This document shows, piece by piece, positions 11,605 through 23,641 of a stretch of DNA of 64,000 bases (positions are counted from its first letter, which is position 1; each line of letters starts with the position of its first letter). Where the stretch lies: assembly GCA_025175895.1 (NCBI GenBank), contig CM046000.1, forward strand, positions 93,790,753-93,854,752. The letters run 5' to 3'. The notes under the pieces are model-generated. The model was given only the letters and a program-made list of their open reading frames with translations. It was not told the DNA's origin and did no database searches. The stretch comes from Wurfbainia villosa. Its lineage: Eukaryota; Streptophyta; Magnoliopsida; Zingiberales; Zingiberaceae. The translations under genes and the position numbers were made by a program.

Positions 11605-11942
11605 TTGTGTGTAGGATCAATGGATGTTGGGCGGTTGCTCGAGCACATGATCGGGATCAACTCAAATTCACGGCTTCGATTCAAACGACAAGGATCGGTA
11701 GCCTTTGGGAATAACGGCAAGCTCAAAATCATCGGATCAGGTGATATCGAGCTTAACTCGAATTTTGTTATTAAAAATGTATTACTTGTAGAGAATTTTG
11801 AATATAACCTGCTTAGCGTAAGCCAATTATGTGACAATAACTATAAGGTCGTATTTTTAGAAAATGAATGTGTAATTAAAACAAATAAAATAAAACAATA
11901 CTCAAAGGAACTAGGACAAATAACATTTATACAATTAACTTA
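11605..11942 (+). pseudogene. Element B protease region, decayed
   Basis: The fragment resembles the Copia protease domain: GSVAFGNNGK, then KIIGSGDI and NLLSVSQLCD, the standard protease flap and C-terminal motifs. The catalytic Asp-Ser-Gly is not readable: near 11630 the frame gives MDVGRLLEHM where DSGCS-H-M is expected, with frameshifts around it. The aspartic protease that would process gag-pol is therefore inactive. A frame change near 11940 joins it to the integrase frame. Confidence 0.75.
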
Positions 11943-14702
11943 ATCAAATCCTCAGCCAAATGTCTTATGACACAGGAAGAGGAATCATGGTTGTGGCACC
12001 GATGACTCGGTCACTCGCACCCAAGACTCGTCCACAAGATGAGTCAGAGTGGCTTAGTCAGAGGCTTACCCAACCTCAACAACTTGGTTAATAAAATCTG
12101 TAATGCTTGTCAACAAGGAAAACAACCTAGGACACAACACAAGTTAACTAACCAAGAACGAACCTCAAGTATACTTGAGCTCCTGCATATGGATCTATTC
12201 GATTCACATGGAGCCAAGTCACTCAATAGAAGTCAATATTGCTTAGTCATAATTGACGACTACTCCAGGTTTACTTGGGTTAGGTTCATCAAACATAAAA
12301 ATGATACTCTAGATCAATTAATCAATCTATTCAAATTAATCGAGAATCAAAAAAACCTTAAGGTTAAAAGACTTAGAAGCGATCATGGTGGTGAATTCGA
12401 AAATCAAAGGTTCACCAACTTCTGTAACCTAAATGGATACCACCATGAATTCTCTTGTCCTAGGACCCCTCAACAAAATGGCCTAGTGGAGCGGAAAAAC
12501 CGAACTCTACAAGAAGCCGCTAGGACCATGTTGAACGAATACGACCTACCTGATAGGTTTTGGGCAGAAGCCGTTAGCACGGCTTGCTATGTCCAGAATA
12601 GGATCCTTATGGTAAAGCGGCACCTTAAGACCTCCTATGAGATTTATCACAATAAAGTACCCAACATCAAGTACTTTAGGGTATTTGGATGTAAAGTACA
12701 TATCTTAAACACTAAGAACCACCTAGGGAAATTCAAATCCAAAACCTCCACTGGAATCTTCTTAGGATACTCGACTACAAGTCGAGCTTATAGAGTATAT
12801 AACCACGACACCCTTAGAGTCGAGGAGACTATCAATGTAGTATTTGATGAAGGACATGAACCTACAAAACCCCCAGCAACCCCAATTAGCGAGCCGATTC
12901 ATACTAGACCTAACTCTGATCCGGAGATCAGGTCTAGTGTTAATCCTAACCTAAGTCAACCAAGTCACTCTATTGATCAAGTGATAGATGACTCCAACCA
13001 AACTAGTGTTCAACCAAGTCACCCCATTGATCAAGCATTAGGTGACACAAACCCAACCCAATCTAGGATTCAGACTAACCACCCTATCGATCAAGTGATA
13101 GGAGATCCTAATCTAGGAGTTCGAACTAGAGCATCCTATAGGAACCTTAGTCAAATTTCCTTAATTTCAAAGATAGAACCCAAATCAATTGAACAAGCTC
13201 TTCTTGATCCCGATTGGATTATTGCAATACAAGAAGAGCTAGCTCAATTTACTAGGAATAAAGTGTGGGAATTAGTACCACCACCTAAAGACAAAACGAT
13301 AATTGGAACAAGGTGGGTGTTTCGAAATAAGCTTGATGATAAAGGTGAAGTAGTTAGAAACAAGGCTAGGTTAGTCGCCAAAGGGTTTAGTCAAGTCGAA
13401 GGCTTAGATTACGACGAAACCTATGCCCCAGTAGCTAGACTCGAATCCATTCGAATGTTGCTAGCTTATGCCGCACATCGAGGATTTAAGCTGTTTCAAA
13501 TGGATGTTAAGTCGGCATTCCTAAATGGATACATTAAAGAAGAAGTTTATGTTAGCCAACACCCCGGATTCGAAAATCTAGATAAACTCGACCATGTTCT
13601 AAAACTTAAGAAAGCTCTCTATGGACTTAAACAAGCTCCTCGAGCTTGGTACGAGAGACTTTCAATCCATCTTAAGTCAAAAGGGTTTAACCAAGGCTTA
13701 GTTGACCCAACTCTCTTCGTAAAAACCTTAGGTAAAGAAATATTCATAGCTCAAATTTACGTAGACGATATAATTTTTGGAACCTCTAACTCAGCCTTAC
13801 TAAACGAGTTCATTTCACTCATGGAAAGTGAGTTCGAAATGAACTTGGTAGGCGAGTTAAGTTTCTTTTTAGGTCTACAAATTAAACAAACTAAGGATGG
13901 TATATACCTATATCAACAAAAATACACTAAGGAGTTAATTAAAATATTTGGAATGCAAGACGCTAAGATAATAAACACCCCAATGGCGATTAATGTTAAC
14001 ATAGGAGAAGACCTAGAAAGTAAGTCCATTGACTTAAAGTACTATAGGAGCGCGATAGGAAGTCTCCTATACTTAACTGCGAGCCGACCCGACATCCTAT
14101 TCGCAGTAAGTATGTGCGCCAGGTTTCAAACCTGTGCTAAGGAGTCTCACCTAACCCTAGTTAAGCGTATCCTTAGATATCTTAAGGGTACACTTAACGT
14201 TGGTATTTGGTACCCTAGATCTACGGAGTTCGAACTAATCGGCTACTCCGATTCGGACTATGCCGGTAGTAAGCTCGATAGAAAGAGCACGAGTGGTTGT
14301 TGTCAACTTCTCGGCTCGAGTCTAGTAAGTTGGTGCAGTAGGAAGCAACACTGTGTCGCTTTATCTACCACCGAAGCTGAATACATCGCGATGGGTGAGT
14401 GTGTCACTCAACTTCTTTGGATGAAGCACACTCTCCGCGACTTTAAGTTAGACTTTACGAATACTAAACTTCACGTAGACAACATTAGTTTAATTAATCT
14501 TACTAAGAATTCGATATGTCACTCTAGGACCAAACATATAGAGGTCAAACACCATTTCATTCGAGAACATGTGGCCAACGGAGCAATACAACTCGAATAC
14601 GTCGAATCAAAGTCTAACTTAGCAGACATATTTACTAAACCCCTACCCGAAGCCGAATTTAGTCTATTAAGACGAAAATTGGGCATGTGCGTAGTAGAAT
14701 AG
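11943..14702 (+). pseudogene. Element B pol: integrase, reverse transcriptase, RNase H
   Basis: Open for 887 codons from Met at 12039. Upstream in the same frame are the first part of the HHCC zinc finger (LWHR, LGH) and one TGA at 12003. Integrase: zinc-finger Cys pair in ICNACQQGKQ, catalytic Asp in LHMDLF, Asp in RSDHGGEFEN, Glu in GLVERKN. RT: FQMDVKSAFLNG and the active-site YVDD in QIYVDDIIFG. RNase H: SDSDYAG, TEAEYIA and HVDN acidic residues. It ends KLGMCVVE. All catalytic motifs of these three enzymes are visible, so this is the best preserved polymerase in the window. It would copy element RNA to DNA and insert it. Confidence 0.93.
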
Positions 14703-15507
14703 GAACTTGCAAATTATATTTTCTTACTACTATTTCTTAAATTTTCATTTTTATGGAACTAGCATAGGACATACCTTAGATATCATGCACCTATAGATTT
14801 AAGGAGCCAATACATCTCACAACACATAGGACTAATGTGTTTGTGTACTTAGCCACGTAGATGGGCGTGAGATGTTAGGACCTTACTCCTGGTTCCAGAT
14901 GTAGATCTAGTGCATCGCCATGAACCATGGAGTATAATCATACACACTAACCGACTCTGACCAGGACTGGTTGATCTTTCATATCAATCAAGCCAAATAT
15001 GAGTCGAACATTTTATAGATGAGCTTATTTTCAGTATATTTTTTTTTAAAATAAAAAATGGGGAACATGCTTGGACTTTAAATTTAACACTTATTTTGTT
15101 TTCCACACACCCCTTACTCTTTTCGATATACGGCAAAAGGGGGAGAAAAAGGCCAAAGTTAAGACAACTTAACTCTTACTTCATATTTAAACCAAAAGTT
15201 AAAACTTATTCAAAGGCCAAAGAATTCTTAACTTAAACTTATTTATTTTAAATACTATGGCCAATATTAAGTAATTTCGGTTACTTAATTCTTTTTTAGT
15301 AGCAAACGTCAAGGGGGAGAGTTAAAACTCTTTCTCAAGTACTCACCCTCGGTCAAGGGGGAGGATTCCTCAAGGGGGAGCACTTGAAAAAGAGTTTTTA
15401 TACTCCTGTTCATTCATGCTCTTAACACTCCTGCTCATTCATGCATATCTTTTCTTAATGCACTTAACTTTGTATGTGGGTTTGCCATAAATCAAAAAGG
15501 GGGAGAT
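14703..15507 (+). other. Element B 3' untranslated region with four to five polypurine tracts
   Basis: No coding frame. Polypurine tracts occur at 15135-15152, 15311-15320, 15354-15363, 15372-15380 and, adjacent to the LTR, 15494-15506 (aaaaagggggaga). The last is the expected primer for plus-strand synthesis. Repeated PPTs upstream of the 3' LTR are a known Sirevirus trait. Confidence 0.85.
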
Positions 15508-16594
15508 TGTTGGTGCAGTAGGCACCTAAGTCGAACCTGAGTTTTGATTATAGCAAACGATACAAAGTTAAGCTCATGTTGTTATCTCACGAGCTGAATC
15601 GAGTGTGCAGAAAATTGTTATAGCTGGAGCTGAAGGCTAGTCGGGCGACACTCAAGTGACTTCGGAGGGAGCCGAAGGAATTGAGTGGAAGGCCGGAAGC
15701 AAAAGCAACACGTAAGTATCGAGGTAAGCTCGTGTGTGCGAGTGTAAGTAAGGTCGTATCCTCGTTACGGGGAAATACTTAAGCATAGATCTGACCCAAG
15801 ACATCTCATAGGTGGTCTAGGTCGAGATCGGACGGTCGACGACCATCGAAATAATGTTTTCTTTAAGCTAACATTGCCTTGCGGCGAGATCGATCATCGC
15901 CAACTCGAAGGACTCATTGCCATCCATCAGTCGGGTGACTACGGCTAGCACTCGATCGATGATCTTGCCGAATGATCGGTGGTGATAGCCATCGGTCGAT
16001 TCGTCAAAGATCGACCTCGAGTCAAGGTTTATCACCAAATTTCAAGGGGAGTGGTGCTCAAATATGATTGGCTAGGGTTCCTCTCGAAAAGGGGCTCAAA
16101 GGCTATAAAAGGAGGTCCTAACCTAGGGTTTTCACAACAATTCTAAGCTTCCAAAAGCCTCCGCAAAGCTACAACTCTCCGACAACGAAGTCCTTCCTTT
16201 CTGACGTCTAGGTTTAACTTTCTTTATTTTTGTATGTCGGTATTAGTTTTTATCAGTTGTTGTTCATCTACTTTTCCGGAGCTTTTATCGTATACGAGGA
16301 GAGGGGGAGTGTCCCTCTACCTCAAGTTTTTGTTCCTTCTTGTATCGATTAACTCCTACCTCTAACGAGGAGGAGTTCCTTTAGTGTTTTTGCCCTCCGT
16401 ACGTGGTCAAGGACCACTAGGGCCTTGGAGTAGTAGCCGAAGGCTACGAACCAAGTAAAACATTTGTCTTCTCTTTATATTGCTTATCTTTTCCGCTGCA
16501 AATTAATTATCTACTTGGTTTTTTAACGAACAAAGAGAAAAAAGTTTTTATCGCTATTCACCCCCCCCCTCTAGCGATCCGCTTCGATCCAACA
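15508..16594 (+). mobile_element. 3' LTR of element B
   Basis: Same start and end as the 5' copy, followed by the taatc duplication. Relative to the 5' LTR it lacks about 26 bases after 15640. It has small indels in 15840-16020 and otherwise close identity. These differences give a way to date the insertion. Confidence 0.93.
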
Positions 16595-16599
16595 TAATC

Positions 16600-16718
16600 A
16601 AATTATCAAAATCGCACGTAAGAAAGTGCATCATTCTACCTTTCCAATATGTGAAATCTTCGTGGTCGAAGGAAGGTGGAATGTTAATGTCGTCACCCAA
16701 TTTCTCTTTATGATCCAT
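16600..16718 (-). pseudogene. Element A gag, N-terminal piece
   Basis: Minus-strand start MDHKEKLGDD at 16718, followed by FTYWKGRM, the conserved capsid entry motif also seen in gag of B (FRYWKGRI). It is cut at the taatc duplication where B inserted and resumes at 8048. The start fits because the PBS lies about 55 bases upstream. Confidence 0.8.
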
Positions 16719-16770
16719 CTTGCCCACTAGCGTGCTCCCTTGGCAGTTAGTCCAAATGAAGAGTGGCCTC

Positions 16771-16781
16771 GCTTGATACCA
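16771..16781 (-). other. Primer-binding site of element A, one base short
   Basis: On the minus strand it reads tggtatcaagc, two bases from the LTR. That is the initiator-Met tRNA complement tggtatcagagc with one base missing in the middle. Confidence 0.7.
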
Positions 16782-16783
16782 TT

Positions 16784-17537
16784 TGTTGGGAAATTGACCG
16801 TCGCTAGAGGGGAGTGAATAGCGTGTTTGACATTGCGTGATGGAATTCATTCGTTCGTCTCTACAATCGTCGTTAGCACAACATAATAGAAATACAAATG
16901 TAGAAACAAATACAAACACAAATACACACACAACACAAGCGATATAACATGGTTCAGAACCTTAGGGTTCCTACTCCACGGGTTGAGCTCAACGAGGTCT
17001 AGTGATGCACTCACCACTAATAAATACTCCTTCTTGGAACAATCCAGAGGCGTAGAAACCTCGTACAAACGATTACAACAGTAATACAAAATACAACAAG
17101 AAAATACAAAGTAAATATGAAAGACAAGTAAAGAAAAACTTTACAACACTTTGCTTTGATTGCTTGCTTGTTGATCGCCTTGGACTAGCCTTGAAGGTCT
17201 GGATTACAGCAGCAAATTTCCTCTAAATCGCCCAAAAAAATCATTATCCAAACCCTCCACGAGCTGCTCCTTTTATGCCTGCATCAGGCTGGATTCACGC
17301 TTGTCAATCGACTGTCGTAAGGCCCCAGTCGACTGCTAACAGTACCGTTGTGAGACAACGACTTAATCCACATCAGCATTAAAGCCAACGGTTGCACTGA
17401 CAGTCAAATGCCATAACCCAACAATTGACTGCCAGGTGACTTACCAGTCGACTATCGAGCATTCTTCTCCCGCAACCTGACCAGCAATCGACTGCCCTCC
17501 ACGGCAGTCGACTGCCATCACTCAACTGCCAATTACT
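16784..17537 (-). mobile_element. 5' LTR of element A, U5-side part
   Basis: Matches 3148-3900 of the 3' LTR (tgttgggaaattgaccgtcg start, same gagctc/TTGGAACAATCC blocks). It is interrupted at the ttact duplication (17533-17537) by element C and continues at 51000. Confidence 0.88.
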
Positions 17538-19344
17538 TGAAAGGACCGGTAAACGCAAGAGGGGGGAGAGTACTTTTTCAAAAATAAACGAGTTCAGGCA
17601 GTGGAAATTCAACTTTAAGAGAGCAGTCATGAGAAAAAGCACGAAGAACACAGATAAAAAAATGCAACCGATACTTAACAAAAATGCAACGAATACGAAC
17701 AAGTGTATGAAATGAAAAACCAGCATAGGACAAAATATAAAGCAAAAAGAGGACGCAGTCGATTTTTACTTGGTTCACAGCTCTCTCCTAGATCTGCTAG
17801 TCTAAGGCCTACCACTATATTTCCTCCTTTTTGAAGCCAAGCTTCGAGGGTGGAGAAAACCTCTTAATGAATTATAGATTACAGATTCAACAGAAATATG
17901 AATTTATGTATAGGAATCTGAATATGATCAATAAAAGAAACATGGAACTTTATTGTTATACCGAGTCGTTGCTACCCTTTGTCCTTGTTGTGATCAAAAC
18001 AGCTTTATCGCGATGAGAGCTTCCAAGAGAATGGTCGTAACCACCAAGAATAGAGGAAGGGGACGATGCTGTGTTCACAGCTTGTGGAATGATCCAGAAG
18101 GGGTGTTGTCGACGTTCAAGTTGTGAGAAAGTAATCGACACAGTGAAAGCAGTAAGCACAAAGTCGTTCTATTGCAGCGCAGGAAGAAGGCACGAAGAAC
18201 CAATTGTCGTGATGGAAGCAGAAAGCATGAAATCGTTCTCCGGAGCAAGAAGATGCACGAGACAGTCCATCATTTTTCTGCACAAACGAAATAAAAACCT
18301 CGATCTTTCCTTCGATCTCCAATCTCGATCGCAGACCTATCCCTAAAGCTCAGATCCCATTCAAACCCTCTACGAAATCCTTTCCCAACTGTAGGATTTG
18401 TTAGCAATTTGAAGAGACACCAGTAGAAAATCGACCATGCATCGAAATAGAGAAATTTTCTTGCCGGAATCGCGACATCGATTCCCAACAGTCGAGGCGG
18501 TAGTCGAGCTTACCTTGCGTCTGTGTGATATTTTTGAATGCCAGTTGAGGCACTGGTTCGACTGCTTATCTTAAATGTCGAGGCTTCCTCTGCTGCAGTT
18601 GAGGCACCAATCAGAGCTCCCTTGCTTCTGTTCGCTGCTGCCAACGATCAGTCGAGGCGTCGGCTTGACTACACCTATCGAAGCATCGGTCGAGTCCGCC
18701 TCACATCCTCCGACTTCTTTTAGAGGCCAGTCGAGCCACCGACTCGACTGCCACAGTTGAACTGCCCGTCGATTCCACCTCTTCTGTCTGCTTCAGCCTA
18801 GTATCAGTCGAGGCATTGCCTCGACTGCCTCAGTCGAAGAGCCAATCGAGGTGTCGGTTCGACTACAACTTCTTTTGCAGTTGTCGAGCTCCATTTGCTC
18901 CTGCTGTTCTTGTGAGATCAATCAGTCATTGCCTCAGCGCCCTTATGCGATCGACAAATTAAATCGATTCTGAATACAGTAAGAACTTGATTGAGGTGTC
19001 AACTCATTGTTGTCCTTATGACTCATTGTTTCAATCAACTCTAAGACTGAAGCACACCTAGTAAAGACTCTACCCAAAGACCCTTTACCTGCCAAGACTT
19101 CGGCCTCCATCCATTCTTGGACTTTTCACCTTGCCACTTTCGCAAAGAATTTTCTGCCTGCCAAGGAATTACCCATCTTGGACTTTTTACCAAGGCCCAC
19201 CCTTAGATTTCTCATCTGCCAAGGAATTAACCATCTTGGACTTTTCACCAAGGGTCCACCCTTGGATTTCTCACTTGCCTAGACATTTGTTTACTTAAAC
19301 ATTTGTCAAACACCAAAACATAACTTGGAGCATCAGCTCCAACA
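17538..19344 (-). mobile_element. 3' LTR of element C
   Basis: On the plus strand it starts tgaaaggaccgg and ends catcagctccaaca; the PPT complement gtctccccttttttg follows at 19345. It contains a TCGA-rich set of cagtcgaggc/gcctcgactg inverted repeats (18480-18900) and two copies of a roughly 60-bp CCAAGG...TTGGACTTTTCACC unit (19150-19275). The 5' LTR has four units, which explains most of the 122-bp length difference. Confidence 0.9.
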
Positions 19345-19882
19345 GTCTCCCCTTTTTTGATGTTTGACAACCTATTTAAATTTAGGTTACTCTTTTCATG
19401 TTTAAGTTACAATCAGAACTTATATGTGAGCTCATGTGATTAACAAAACAGGTAACAGTGATATGAATGATAAGGAGTAATAGTAACAGTGTACTAGTGA
19501 TATGAATAATAAGGAGATGAATGATGACCTAAACTATAAACATATTCTCCTCCCCCTTTGGCAAACACCTAAAAGAGATCATAGGGATATTGAGAGTACA
19601 GGGAATACAATAACCAGAAAAGGATTAAGGAATCCTTCCCCTGAATCCTTACTCCCAGTTATCCAACGTACCAATAATGAATTTGAGCAAAATGTAATGA
19701 ATTGCAGAAAAAAAATTTTGATAGAGTTTCTCCTTAAAATGGTTGTGATAAAAAACCTTCCAACAATGTTTTAATACTTATAAACAACAAGAAAAATTAT
19801 ATCAAATTCACATTAATCAATGAGAGCCAAATTTTAACACAAACAATCAGAAAAAACATTCATATGTGTTTTTTAAAAAAAA
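19345..19882 (-). other. Element C PPT and 3' untranslated region
   Basis: The PPT on the minus strand is caaaaaaggggagac next to the LTR (complement 19345-19359). The rest is AT-rich with no convincing frame; CT-rich strings near 19550 may be additional PPTs. Confidence 0.6.
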
Positions 19883-21250
19883 CTACCCACAGAAATACCA
19901 ACATTCAGCCGACACACAAAAATCCATCTTTACACTGAGATCCACGAGCCGTGTGTCCACTGTCTCTGAGAACTCAACATAATCACGACGCAGACTGTCT
20001 AGCTGCTCGGATACGGATGAATAGGGTTCGTCAGCTAGAGCCAGAGGTTCTTCTTCTTCTTCTTGTGCACCCATATCCCATCTCTCACCTGCCTGGTGCC
20101 CATCAGCCCACACAACAGTCTTTTTTTCTTGGGCCATGCCGGCCAAGGCAAAATTTCTCCATTTGATGAAATCAAATTCTGTCATCTACGTGACCTTGTC
20201 CCTGCTAGTGTTTATGCCTATGACCTCTAACCAAGATGTAATGATATGTCCAAAAGGCATGTGGATTTTCTTTTGGATAGGGACCGTGAAGTGGACAATG
20301 CAGAGAAACATATTTAATGCAATATTGAAATCTAGATGGTTTTTGAGGAAATGGAGGGCTAGTAAATGATGCGATCGCACCTTAGCTTGCCCCCTTGTGA
20401 GTATAGGAAGGATGCAACCTACAATGACCTTATATAGGACATTGTCGGGGGTAGCTAATGCCATGGCTGGAGCCATGTTGACACCAGGTTGTCATGGTAT
20501 CCTAAAGAATTGTTCATGAATGTCATTAAGAGAGTAACCTTCAATAGGTTCTTAGATGCTTGGATAGAATTCAAGAGTTGATGTTGACTCTCTACACCCT
20601 AAAAATGCCCTAAGAATATCAGGAGTGAAGGAGATATCTCTCCTAGATACCCTACTCCTGTAAATGAGTCGATCCCCCATAGGCTGTAGATTATTGTAAA
20701 ACTCAGAAACTAAGTCTACATTAATGTCGTGATCGCAGTAGACTAGTTTACTAAGTTGATAATAATTAATGACACCTATTACTTCTAGAGCAAACTCCTT
20801 GAAAAACTCTTTCTCTAAAGAGGGAGTAGCCATTATCTTGAATTTGTAGTTCATGAATGTATGTTGATGTAATTCAGAAGGAAATCGGGGATCCATAGAG
20901 GGGTTCTCCCTAGATGTTTCCTTCCTACTGACCTCGAATTGTTTTCGTTTTTTCCCAGAGATGCAAAAATTATGTCCAAAATGTAGAATGAATGTGGTAT
21001 GATGAATGACAAGGATAAACACTGATCAGTGATCAATTATGGACTATTAACCGCGAAAGCAACAAGAAGGAAGAGAGAAAGTTTATACTTGGGTGCCATT
21101 GACTCTCGTTCAAGTGATTTAGAGCTGGTGAGACCTTAAGGATGACCCCCCTTCTTTCAAAAGGGGACTTTTTCGGCGAGGAGGAAAGGCCGGCGAACCC
21201 TAGCTGTAGAAACTACCGGATTAGGGATAGGACTTTAACCTAGACATGGA
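19883..21250 (-). pseudogene. Element C envelope-like ORF (Sirevirus third ORF), broken
   Basis: A single minus-strand frame from about 21022 to 19883 with in-frame stops near 20552, 20500 and 20186. A plausible upstream start region extends to about 21250. Residues read DLVSEFYNNL, then DISFTPDILRAFLG, then a GCILP segment and HMPFGHIITSWLEVIGI. This spacing matches the plant transposon / env-like domain found downstream of pol in Sireviruses (PF20167-type, recalled from memory). An acidic patch (EEEEE) and a short heptad region follow. The protein's role is unknown; the envelope label is historical. No convincing signal peptide is seen. Position between RNase H and the PPT supports the call. 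Confidence 0.72.
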
Positions 21251-21424
21251 ACGAGATGTAAGAGGAGTTACCCTAGGTTAGCTTGGGTTCGAGAGAGGTA
21301 GTGTAGGTTTAGTAGGCACTGAAAGATGGCCGGAGTTCGAGCGGCGACGGCGAAAGTGACGGAAGGAGGAAAAAAATCGCGAGTGGGTCGAACGCGAGAA
21401 AAGGTTTCCGTATATAATTCTGCA

Positions 21425-21790
21425 TCCAACAGTCAAGGCAATAAGTTAAATTCCTTGATTGATAAAGCAGTCGAGGCACGGGTCAAGTTCGCCTCGATTC
21501 TGTGCCTCCGATAAGTCATCCAATCGAGGCATTGGTCGAGCGTGTCTTGATTTTGTTCGCCTACAGCGTCTATCAGTCGAGTGGCCAGTCAAGATTCACT
21601 CGACTCTGTGTAGTTGCAAATTGTGCAGTCGAGCCATTGGTCAAGTGCTACTCGACTTTTTTTGAATTCTAGTGTATCAGTTGAGACAGTGCCTCGACTG
21701 GAGGTGCGGTTGAGCTCCTGGTTGAGAGCAATTTTGTTTTTAACCCATGATCAGTCGAGGCGCTGCCTCGACTGGTTGTTGATAACTAGT
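21425..21790. repeat. TCGA inverted-repeat cluster between RNase H and env-like ORF of C
   Basis: Repeated cagtcgaggc / gcctcgactg arms (for example around 21468, 21520, 21690 and 21755) resemble the array inside the LTR of the same element (18480-18900). Here the array lies in the internal region rather than in the LTR. Confidence 0.65.
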
Positions 21791-22418
21791 TTTTGTAATT
21801 TTTCAGATGAATTTCATAAATTCGTATTTATTTCCAGAGACTTCAAAAAATCTTGAAATTTTTTGTACATAATTTGAAAGTCATGCTCTTACACAAAAAA
21901 ATCTGTGAAAAATACACAACCTAATATTTCCACGGATTGATACAGTTTCCAAAAATCTAAAAATTAAGCCTTTTTAGTGTTTATTTCCATTTGTATCTCT
22001 AACTCCAAATGTGATCCTTACACCTAGATGTGATTGACCACAGTGAAGATAACATCCTTTTAAAACAATTTAACACATTTATCTTAGGTTTGCACTTGTC
22101 TTAAGTGATCCATCCAATTTTACTTGGTTGAAATGTCCAATTACGATCTTCAGACCAAGTGCACATGAATTATGCAATGGTCTTCCCCATAATTGGTCAA
22201 ATTAATGATCACTATCTCGATTACCTCCTTGCCCAAGGGATGCAATGAACATTTTGGGTAAGTTGGTTATACCTAAACATCTCACCCCCACCAACTAGAA
22301 ATACAAAAAATAGTTTTGTTAACCTTATAGTTTGTGTGAGATGCTTCCCAAGGTATCCATGATTTCCATAATTCTTTTTGTTATGGTGAGTTCGTCCTTA
22401 TGATCATGGAGACATTCC
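21791..22418 (-). other. Spacer between RNase H and env-like ORF of C
   Basis: AT-rich with no open frame of interest. The stretch 22020-22380 (catctcacccccaccaac region) resembles the 3' flank of RNase H in other Sirevirus copies here. Confidence 0.4.
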
Positions 22419-23641
22419 TCACTCAATGACACACATGCCTAGTTCCCTTCTCAAGTGACTAAATTCCTTCTCAGGGAGTGGCTTAGTGAAGATATCTGCT
22501 AGGTTAGATTTTGACTCAACGTAATTGAGTACAACATCTCCCTTAGCTACATGATCCCTAATGAAGTGGTGTCTCACTTCAATGTGCTTTGTCCTAGAGT
22601 GGTGGAGAGGATTCTTTGTCAAATTGATGGTGCTCATGTTATCACATAGCACTTGTACATTTTTGTACGATAAACCATAGTCCTCCAACGTATGAGTCAT
22701 CCACAACAGTTGTGATACACTCTCTCCTATGGCGATATACTCGGCCTCAATGGTGGAGAGAGCAATGCAATGTTGCTTTTGACTCGACCAACTCACTAGT
22801 GAAGAACCTAGGAACTAACATCCTCCACTTGTACTCTTTCTATCTAACTTGCACCCAGCATAGTCAGAGTCAAAATAGCTAACTAAATCAAATGATTCAG
22901 TATGAGGATACCATAACCCAACCTTAATAGTGCCTTTAAGATATCTCATTATTCTTTTTATGACACTTAGGTGAGACTTTTTGGCACATGACTGATATCT
23001 AGCACATACACCCACGGCATATAAAATATCAGGTCGAATTGCCATAAGATACAATAAACTACCAATCATGCTTCTATAATATTTTAGATCCATCGATTTT
23101 CCTCCATCATCATTTCCTAGATTTATGCTTTGTACCATAGGAGTGGATGTCTCCTTTGAATTTTGCATATTGAATTTCTTCAGCTGATTCATGGCATACC
23201 TAGACTGATGGATGTATATACCTTCCTTTGTTTGTTTGATGTCAAGTCCGAGGAAGAATGTGAGTTCTCCCACAAGACTCATCTCAAACTCACTCTCCAT
23301 GTATCCTATGAACTTGTTCAAATAATCCTTATTGTTTGAGCCATAGATTATGTCATCGACATAAACCTGGGCCACAAATATTTTCACAATCTCTTCTCAG
23401 AAATAGTGTAGGATCTATCTGACCCCTTTTCAACCATTTCTCTACAAGAAATGTGGATAGCCTTTCGTACCATGCATGAGGTGCTTGTTTCAGCCCATAA
23501 AGGCTTTTTTCAGTTTGTACACATGGTCCGAAAAGTCTATACTTTCAAACCCTGGTGGTTGTTCAACGTACACTTCTTCCTTAATTACCCCATTCAAGAA
23601 GGCAGACTTCATATTCATTTGATATAGTTTGAAGCCTTTAT
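22419..23641 (-). pseudogene. Element C pol, second half of RT and RNase H
   Basis: Minus strand, continuing from 35966 across the insertion of D. RT: KLYQMNMKSAFLNG (FQMDVKSAFLNG in B), PPGFE, then a shifted stretch at 23490-23390 with compensating indels, then VAQVYVDDIIYG with the YVDD active site. RNase H: YFDSDYAG, EAEYIA, CDN and the C-terminal SNLADIFTKPLP, ending GMCVIE at 22419. One stop near 22813. Catalytic Asp and Glu residues are present but the frame is broken. Confidence 0.87.

Larger units (their letters stand above)
8054..16594 (+). mobile_element. Element B: near-complete Sirevirus-type Copia, TSD taatc
   Basis: A full 8.5-kb element with LTRs of 1090 and 1087 bp and perfect taatc duplications at 8049-8053 and 16595-16599. 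The order is LTR, PBS, gag, spacer, protease remnant, integrase, RT, RNase H, several PPTs, LTR. Integrase before RT is the Copia order. Four PPT-like tracts before the 3' LTR and a long gag with a zinc knuckle and coiled coil are the published hallmarks of Sireviruses (SIRE/Maximus lineage). It is inserted antisense into the gag of element A. Two stops in gag, one before integrase and a damaged protease make it non-functional. Confidence 0.93.
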
